Shown here: positions 1 to 4,423 of the stretch, piece by piece
Position numbering within the stretch: the stretch's first letter is position 1
How the letters are laid out: each line of letters opens with the position of its first letter
Assembly: GCA_020026215.1 (NCBI GenBank)
Contig: JAHHQT010000093.1
Coordinates: forward strand, 1-7,186
Source: Muribaculaceae bacterium
Lineage (GTDB): Bacteria > Bacteroidota > Bacteroidia > Bacteroidales > Muribaculaceae
Length of the DNA: 7,186 nt
Reading direction: 5' to 3'
Translations under genes and position numbers: made by a program
The notes under the pieces: generated by a model
What the model was told of the DNA's origin: nothing
Database searches by the model: none
What the model saw: the letters and a program-made list of their open reading frames with translations, nothing else

Positions 1-372
1 TTGCTTGCTATTATCATTGCCATTATGACGGCTCGTAAAACTTCACAATTGTCGGTTCGACAAATTGAATCAATCAAGGAAGTAGCTATTCTTCAAATTG
101 AAACTTCTTTATTGAAACTTGATGCTGAATTATTCAATATCAAGGTTAATGAGAATCTGAATAACAACGAGCTGGAAAAAATTGACAACGAACTAAAACT
201 TCTTCGAACTAGTGATAGAGACGAAGAAGAATCTATAAAAAAATTAGAAAATGAATTTGCTCAATTAAGAAAAGACTCGAAATTCTTAGGTGACCGAAAA
301 TTTCAACTATTAGACATGAAATTTAAATTAGAAAGATCTCGATTAGCTTTATACAAACAACACGTGAAATAG
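1..372 (+). CDS. Membrane-anchored coiled-coil protein, 3' end only (hypothetical)
   Basis: The reading frame is open from the first base of the window to a TAG at 370-372, so this is most likely the C-terminal 123 residues of a longer gene; the TTG at base 1 need not be a start. The first nine residues (LLAIIIAIM if TTG is read as Leu) are purely hydrophobic and look like the end of a transmembrane helix, followed by a basic TARK stop-transfer signal. From about residue 20 to the end the sequence is highly charged, rich in Leu, Glu, Lys and Asn, with no Pro, and has heptad-like spacing of hydrophobic residues, as expected for long helices or a coiled coil. Inference: a membrane-tethered helical rod facing the cytoplasm. 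I do not recognise a family and no catalytic motif is visible. It converges on the minus-strand CNNM gene, so it is a separate transcription unit. Confidence 0.6.
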   Translation: MLAIIIAIMTARKTSQLSVRQIESIKEVAILQIETSLLKLDAELFNIKVNENLNNNELEKIDNELKLLRTSDRDEEESIKKLENEFAQLRKDSKFLGDRKFQLLDMKFKLERSRLALYKQHVK

Positions 373-391
373 GAATAATATCTTATTTATA

Positions 392-430
392 AATAAAAGC
401 AGAAGTTGGCGATCTACTTCTGCTTTTATT
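392..430. terminator. Bidirectional intrinsic terminator between convergent genes
   Basis: A perfect 15-bp inverted repeat: left arm 392-406 (AATAAAAGCAGAAGT), loop 407-415, right arm 416-430. The A-rich outer left arm and T-rich outer right arm give a U-rich tail on either strand, so it can end transcripts from both directions. It starts 20 bases after the stop of the plus-strand coiled-coil gene and lies 40 bases beyond the stop of the minus-strand CNNM gene, which is where a shared terminator for convergent genes is expected. Confidence 0.85.
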
Positions 431-469
431 ATTTACATTACAATTTTAGATGTGTAAGTCTGTTTGAGT

Positions 470-1501
470 TTATTTATATTTACTCATCTTCCGACTCACT
501 TCCCTAGCCAATTCCTGCATATCCGTTGAAGTATCATTTTCGTCCACAATCTCTACCCCTAACATCGTTTCTATCACATCTTCCATTGTAACAATACCAC
601 GCATACATCCATACTCATCCACAATAACAGATATATGTTCACGTGTTTCCAATAATTTCTCCCAAATATTAGAAACAGATTCTTCTTCTCCAAATGATAT
701 AATCGGACGGACAATACTTGACAATGTGTCATCAGATTTGCCTTCTGATATTTTTGCCAAAACCGTATCTTTCAGCACATATCCCACAATACAATCTTTG
801 GATTGATTGTAAACGGGGATACGCGAATAAGGAGTCAATGTCTTATCATCGTAAAATTCCCTGAACGTAGCATTTACATCAGCAGTTTCAACAACTAAAT
901 GAGGAGTCATTACATCTTTGGCTTTTACTGTAATCAACTTAATGAAACTTTGTATAACTCGGCTTTCTTTCGCCTTAAAAACACCTTCTTCCATCCCGAC
1001 ATTAACCATGGCTGATACTTCCTCGCGACTCACGGAAATTTGTTTTTTCTTTGGAGAGAAAACATGAGTGATAAATTCCGCAAGAACAACCAATGGGTAA
1101 GTAATCAACACCAAGAAATGAATAATTTTAGTCGCCGGTAATGCCAAGATTCGCCAATAGTAACTGCCAATCGTTTTTGGTATAATTTCAGATAATACTA
1201 AAATCAACAGAGTAAGGACAGCTGAAATAATACCAAAATATTCTTCTCCGAATATTTTTACAGATTCAGAGCCAACACCAGCAGCTCCAATCGTATGGGC
1301 AATCGTGTTCAACGATAAGATAGCCGCAACAGGCTTGTCTATATTAGTCTTATATTTTTTAAGTAAAACGGCTGTCTTATGCCCTTCCCTTTCCTTCATC
1401 GAGATAAATGACATAGGCGTAGATAAAAGGACAGCCTCTAAAACAGAACATAAAAATGAAAGTGCCAACGCACCAAATAAATACAATAATATCAGTACCA
1501 T
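470..1501 (-). CDS. CNNM/CorB-type membrane protein with CBS pair (putative Mg2+/Co2+ efflux, 'hemolysin' family)
   Basis: A 343-residue inner-membrane protein. Residues 1-150 form a DUF21/CNNM transmembrane domain: a first helix at about 3-28 with the family-like SFLCSVLEA segment (15-23), a reentrant-like LNTIAHTIGAAGVG segment (64-77), and helices at about 90-107 ending in SEIIPKTIG (104-112) and at about 120-147. A linker helix (158-190, VSREEVSAMVNVGMEEG) leads to a CBS pair at about 194-315: VMTP at 197-200, YSRIPVYN at 225-232, VGYVLKDTVL at 239-248, and VDEYGCMRGIVTMEDVIE at 294-311. In this family the CBS pair binds ATP-Mg2+ and controls divalent-cation transport; many members are misannotated as hemolysins. 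The protein ends about 28 residues after CBS2, so it lacks the C-terminal CorC_HlyC domain of longer members. Start: ATG at 1501, giving a full first helix; no Shine-Dalgarno is visible, as usual in Bacteroidetes. The gap to the preceding gene is 82 bases, so it may have its own promoter. Family is confident, the transported ion is inferred. Confidence 0.9.
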   Translation of the reverse strand: MVLILLYLFGALALSFLCSVLEAVLLSTPMSFISMKEREGHKTAVLLKKYKTNIDKPVAAILSLNTIAHTIGAAGVGSESVKIFGEEYFGIISAVLTLLILVLSEIIPKTIGSYYWRILALPATKIIHFLVLITYPLVVLAEFITHVFSPKKKQISVSREEVSAMVNVGMEEGVFKAKESRVIQSFIKLITVKAKDVMTPHLVVETADVNATFREFYDDKTLTPYSRIPVYNQSKDCIVGYVLKDTVLAKISEGKSDDTLSSIVRPIISFGEEESVSNIWEKLLETREHISVIVDEYGCMRGIVTMEDVIETMLGVEIVDENDTSTDMQELAREVSRKMSKYK

Positions 1502-1535
1502 ATATATTTTTTAGAATGAATAAATCGTTCAACTG

Positions 1536-1543
1536 CAAATACA
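1536..1543 (-). promoter_or_regulatory. Weak candidate -7 box for the CNNM gene
   Basis: Read on the minus strand this is TGTATTTG, one mismatch from the Bacteroidetes -7 consensus TAnnTTTG, 34 bases upstream of the ATG at 1501. No TTTG lies 19-21 bases further upstream; only T-rich sequence is there. The gene may alternatively be read through from the small gene upstream, since I see no convincing terminator in the 82-base gap. Confidence 0.3.
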
Positions 1544-1583
1544 TGCACATTGAACAAGAAAAAATCCGAGAAAAAGATTTATT

Positions 1584-1892
1584 CTATTCCAAATAGGCAC
1601 AATACAAATTGCACTTATCAATCTTACAACTATGTGAAACTTGTGTTTTGAGAGGACAAGAATAAGACACCAATTTCACCCGTAGAAAACGCACCACTCG
1701 ATAAGTAGGTCGTTTGTGTAATTGTGTTCTTGTCTTTGTTTTAGAAAGAATAACGTTGAGACTTTCAGAAATATCCTGTATGATATTTTCTGTATTCTGC
1801 ACGTCTTGTTCAATTTGATTTTCAGATGCAGAACACGGCAATACTGCAAATAACAGTACTACCCATATCATGATATATCTTCCAACGTTCAT
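1584..1892 (-). CDS. Small exported protein of unknown function, four cysteines near the C-terminus
   Basis: Encodes 102 residues. Residues 1-22 look like a Sec signal peptide: Arg5, a hydrophobic core at 7-18 (IMIWVVLLFAVL), and a possible signal peptidase I site after Ala22 (CSA/SE). Cys20 is preceded by Pro, which does not make a good lipobox. The mature part begins with an acidic, amphipathic helix-like segment (24-50), then a strongly basic stretch (51-73, many Lys and Arg), then a tail with Cys79, Cys89, Cys94 and Cys98. I do not recognise the family. The start is uncertain. The first ATG (1892) supplies the basic residue expected in a signal peptide but lies only five bases after a promoter-like -7 box, while Met8 (ATG at 1871-1869) is preceded by GGAAG at Shine-Dalgarno distance. 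The gene follows trkA by 88 bases and precedes the CNNM gene by 82 bases. A real gene is likely given the signal peptide and the promoter-like upstream region, but conservation cannot be judged here. Confidence 0.6.
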   Translation of the reverse strand: MNVGRYIMIWVVLLFAVLPCSASENQIEQDVQNTENIIQDISESLNVILSKTKTRTQLHKRPTYRVVRFLRVKLVSYSCPLKTQVSHSCKIDKCNLYCAYLE

Positions 1893-1893
1893 T

Positions 1894-1931
1894 TTGACAA
1901 ATGTACATCATTTCATGTAAGCATTTGTCAA
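1894..1931. repeat. 38-bp imperfect palindrome, probable operator or hairpin
   Basis: Ten-base perfect outer arms TTGACAAATG (1894-1903) and CATTTGTCAA (1922-1931), continued by inner arms TACAT (1904-1908) and ATGTA (1915-1919) with a two-base bulge (1920-1921) and a six-base loop (1909-1914). It ends one base before the ATG at 1892 and contains the candidate -7 box of that gene, so a dimeric regulator bound here would block or control initiation. It has no T-run like a terminator on the minus strand. The binding protein is unknown and cannot be named from the sequence. Confidence 0.6.
1898..1930 (-). promoter_or_regulatory. Candidate promoter of the small exported gene
   Basis: On the minus strand TACATTTG (1905-1898) matches the Bacteroidetes -7 consensus TAnnTTTG exactly. 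The upstream element is weaker: TTGAC begins about 22 bases further upstream, near but not identical to the TTTG -33 element. The box ends five bases before the first ATG, so transcription would start at or next to that ATG, giving either a leaderless message or one that uses the later Met8 start. Confidence 0.45.
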
Positions 1932-1980
1932 TCAAAAAGTTTAATTGTTTAATTTTAAGATTTATTTAGTTAATTCAATT

Positions 1981-2403
1981 CTACTTGCTTTCAGCACCTT
2001 TATCTTCGCTGAAACACTCTTTTGCAAATAATTGTGCTGCATAACGTTCAGGAATAAAAACCTTCTGAATGTCCATCGCTTTAAGAATAGACAAGTGGGT
2101 TGAATCCAATGCTCGTGCATAGATTTTCTTCATACCCAATTCCTTCAACGCGGCTACAGCTCTCAATGAGTTATCCATGCTATGACCAATTGCTACAATG
2201 GCGCAATCTATTTCATCCAAAGGCAAAGACTTCATCGCCATACGTTCACTCACATCCATAATGTAGGCCACGGAAATTCTGTCTTTTACTTCATCAACAC
2301 GTTGTTCACTATAATCAATACCGATTACATCGTGTCCATTGTTTGTCAATTCTTCAGCTAATGTTCCTCCAAAATTACCCAAACCAATTACCAAATATTT
2401 CAT
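1981..2403 (-). CDS. trkA: TrkA/KtrA-like K+ uptake regulator, RCK_N (NAD-binding) domain only
   Basis: Encodes a 140-residue cytoplasmic protein that is a complete Rossmann-type RCK_N (TrkA_N) domain: GLGNFG (7-12) is the GxGxxG dinucleotide loop, Asp30 ends strand 2 and should hold the adenosine ribose, Asp50 lies in the following MDVS turn, and AIVAIG (68-73), KIYARA (93-98) and the late VFIPE (115-119) fit the domain's later strands. Family knowledge: such subunits form rings under TrkH/KtrB and gate K+ uptake in response to ATP/ADP or NAD(H). Typical KtrA proteins are about 220 residues, with a C-terminal RCK_C domain that senses c-di-AMP or cations. Here the frame stops after SEDKGAESK, and the 88 bases beyond are AT-rich with stops and hold no RCK_C remnant. 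The gene lies 26 bases after trkH and is surely its partner. The symbol is by family; a KtrA-type name would fit equally well. Confidence 0.9.
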   Translation of the reverse strand: MKYLVIGLGNFGGTLAEELTNNGHDVIGIDYSEQRVDEVKDRISVAYIMDVSERMAMKSLPLDEIDCAIVAIGHSMDNSLRAVAALKELGMKKIYARALDSTHLSILKAMDIQKVFIPERYAAQLFAKECFSEDKGAESK

Positions 2404-2429
2404 ATTCTATAAACTTTTAAAATTCTAAA

Positions 2430-4250
2430 TTAGTTAATAATCACATCGTCTTTAGGATAACGGAATTTCATCTTACCCTCTTGACGGAAGAAACTCATTA
2501 AGATTGTAATTAATCCCACACGTCCTATAAACATTAACAATACCACTAAAGCCTTGCTAGGTTCAGATAATTCAGCTGTCACATTTAAACTTGAACCAAC
2601 AGTGCCCAATGCCGATACTGTTTCAAATAAAAGCCCCCATGGAGATATATTTGGCTCTAATGCCATTAGCGCAAAGAAAAAGACAAAAATCACTCCAATA
2701 GAACCGAACAAAATAGCAGAAGCCCTTCTTACTGTCTGTGATGATATTTCACGATTAAATAAAATTACACATTGACGACCTTTCAATACCGAAACCATGT
2801 TCGCAAATGAAACAGCAAACGTATTCATTTTGATACCGCCGGCAGTAGATTGAGAAGAACCACCAACCCACATAAAGAACATATAAATCAACAATGAGAA
2901 CATAGAGAACGAAGTCAAGTCCACACTATTGAACCCTGCTGTACGAGGGACAACAGCATTAAAAAAAGAATGTACCAGTTTATCTACAATAGGCATACCC
3001 CCAAATGCGTTGTTCCATTCAAAAAAAGCTAATAAAGCTGTACCGACAACAATGAAGATAAAGGTATAAGATATAACTATTTTTGTATTGATATTGGTTA
3101 CATGAGAAAAACGCTCCAAATTCTTACTTCTACAGAATACGGTTTTGAAAATATTCTTGATGTAATACCAAAATGTTGTTTTCAAGTTGACCAAAATTGG
3201 GAAACCTATACCTCCAAATATAATCAAGAAAGAGATAATCACATAAAACCAATTATGCCCTGAAATCACCAAAGGATTTCCCAAATTACCCTGTAAGGTG
3301 GAGAATCCGGCATTACAAAACGCCGAAATTGAGTGGAAAATAGAGAAGAACAATTCCTCTTGAATAGACATACCCATTGTTGAATGAATACTCAACCAGA
3401 TGCATACGGCACCTCCTAATTCAATTAAAAAAGTAAATCCCAAGATATAAAGTAAAGTTGAAATCAAGGAATTGAATGTTCCAGTTCCTAGCATATCTTT
3501 CAAAGCTAATTGGTTATACAAACCAGTATTTCCCATAAAGAACATTGCGAAAAAACTAGTAATTGTCATTACGCCCAAACCTCCTATCTGTATCAACGCC
3601 ATTAGCACGATTTGACCTTCTGTACTAAATGTGGTGGACACATCCACAGAAGAAAGCCCAGTCACGCACACAGCACTCGTTGAAACGAACAGCGCATCAA
3701 TTACAGGTATAGTTATGCCTTCACAAGTAGAACGCGGCAAAAGCAATAAGAATGCACCTATGACTATTACAACCATAAAGGCAGATGCCATCAACAAGGC
3801 TGGATTTGTTTTTTTATTAATCAAACCGACAACACTGGTCGATACTTCCCAAATAGAAAGAATGGATATAATTCCTATCACGAAATATTTGTGTTGTAAG
3901 ATATAGGATATCATTCCCCAAAGACCAGTAGCCCCTGTGCAATCCCAAAACTTAGGAATAGCGGACAGCAAAAGCAATCCCCCAAGAAAAGAAGTCATAA
4001 ACATTTTCTTGACGGCAATTTTCTTAACAAAGAATATTCTAAGTATGAATACAATAAAATATACCCACCATGTAAAATTGTAAATACGGTAGATATACTG
4101 CATTTCATAGCGTCTTAAATCAAAGCCGTAGTCAATGGTTACTGCGCCAAGAAAAACAATTGAAACCATACACATGAATAACTGTACCCAAAAAGCGATT
4201 CTATTCTGTATGATTTGCGGTATTATTTTATTTAATTTTTCATTCAACAT
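2430..4250 (-). CDS. trkH: TrkH/KtrB-family potassium transporter, membrane subunit
   Basis: A 606-residue inner-membrane K+ uptake protein of the four-repeat Trk/Ktr superfamily. Each repeat's selectivity-filter segment is present with its glycine: VCVTGL (194-199, Gly198), FCNAGF (311-316, Gly315), PRTAGFN (435-441, Gly439) and ALGTVG (547-552, Gly552). The intramembrane-loop motif between the helices of repeat 3 is also intact (GGSSQSTAGGIK, 463-474), as is the conserved IGGLGVMT after repeat 1 (222-229). The first core helix is at about 151-171. The first 150 residues are an extension relative to E. coli TrkH or KtrB (roughly 450-480 residues) and contain about four extra hydrophobic segments (near 20-40, 57-77, 84-98 and 122-145). 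Lengths near 600 are, to my knowledge, common in Bacteroidetes. The ATG at 4250 keeps this extension and fits the upstream promoter. trkA follows after 26 bases, so the two form one operon. Function is confident; ion coupling (H+, Na+ or none) cannot be read from the sequence. Confidence 0.95.
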   Translation of the reverse strand: MLNEKLNKIIPQIIQNRIAFWVQLFMCMVSIVFLGAVTIDYGFDLRRYEMQYIYRIYNFTWWVYFIVFILRIFFVKKIAVKKMFMTSFLGGLLLLSAIPKFWDCTGATGLWGMISYILQHKYFVIGIISILSIWEVSTSVVGLINKKTNPALLMASAFMVVIVIGAFLLLLPRSTCEGITIPVIDALFVSTSAVCVTGLSSVDVSTTFSTEGQIVLMALIQIGGLGVMTITSFFAMFFMGNTGLYNQLALKDMLGTGTFNSLISTLLYILGFTFLIELGGAVCIWLSIHSTMGMSIQEELFFSIFHSISAFCNAGFSTLQGNLGNPLVISGHNWFYVIISFLIIFGGIGFPILVNLKTTFWYYIKNIFKTVFCRSKNLERFSHVTNINTKIVISYTFIFIVVGTALLAFFEWNNAFGGMPIVDKLVHSFFNAVVPRTAGFNSVDLTSFSMFSLLIYMFFMWVGGSSQSTAGGIKMNTFAVSFANMVSVLKGRQCVILFNREISSQTVRRASAILFGSIGVIFVFFFALMALEPNISPWGLLFETVSALGTVGSSLNVTAELSEPSKALVVLLMFIGRVGLITILMSFFRQEGKMKFRYPKDDVIIN

Positions 4251-4314
4251 AATATATACTTATTTAGTATCCACTCTGAAAAAGTATGTATTTTATATCA
4301 TTAAAGCCTAAATA

Positions 4315-4345
4315 CAAAAATATTAAATTTTTTTCTTATTACAAA
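4315..4345 (-). promoter_or_regulatory. Bacteroidetes-type promoter of the trkH-trkA operon
   Basis: On the minus strand a -33 TTTG (4345-4342) and a -7 box TATTTTTG (4322-4315, exact TAnnTTTG) are separated by exactly 19 bases, matching the known Bacteroides housekeeping promoter. Transcription should start near 4310, giving a leader of about 60 AT-rich bases before the trkH ATG at 4250. No riboswitch fold is apparent in that leader. The element lies just downstream of the peptidase terminator, so the operon is transcribed independently. Confidence 0.75.
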
Positions 4346-4369
4346 CATCTGTAACGCCCATACATACAC

Positions 4370-4400
4370 AAAAAAACGCGCAACCCAAAGGCTACGCGTT
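4370..4400 (-). terminator. Intrinsic terminator of the M16 peptidase gene
   Basis: On the minus strand an 11-bp stem (AACGCGTAGCC, 4400-4390, pairing with GGTTGCGCGTT, 4385-4375, including two G-T wobbles) closes a four-base loop (TTTG) and is followed by a T run at 4374-4370. It begins 23 bases after the peptidase stop codon. It is the only clearly GC-rich hairpin in the 173-base gap before trkH. Confidence 0.85.
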
Positions 4401-4423
4401 ATCTCCATTATTTAATAACTTAA

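Noticed and set aside
1305..1514. Plus-strand open frame of 69 codons
   Set aside because: It lies antisense inside the CNNM gene, whose CBS and membrane motifs are unmistakable; it has no domain, promoter or leader of its own.
1559..1582. Possible terminator after the small exported gene
   Set aside because: Only a five-base AAATC/GATTT stem with a nine-base loop, followed by a T run on the minus strand; too weak to call, so read-through into the CNNM gene remains possible.
1932..1980. Possible RCK_C remnant or terminator after the short trkA
   Set aside because: The stretch is almost entirely A and T with stops and no stable GC stem; no protein similarity to RCK_C could be seen in any minus-strand frame.
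2554..2775. Plus-strand open frame of 73 codons
   Set aside because: Antisense to the conserved C-terminal part of trkH, with low-complexity composition and no start context.
3631..3906. Plus-strand open frame of 91 codons
   Set aside because: Antisense to the first filter region of trkH; its Thr/Ile-rich sequence is a mirror of the membrane codons.
4251..4310. Possible K+ or c-di-AMP riboswitch in the trkH leader
   Set aside because: The leader is only about 60 AT-rich bases with no strong paired elements, much too short for the ydaO-type fold.
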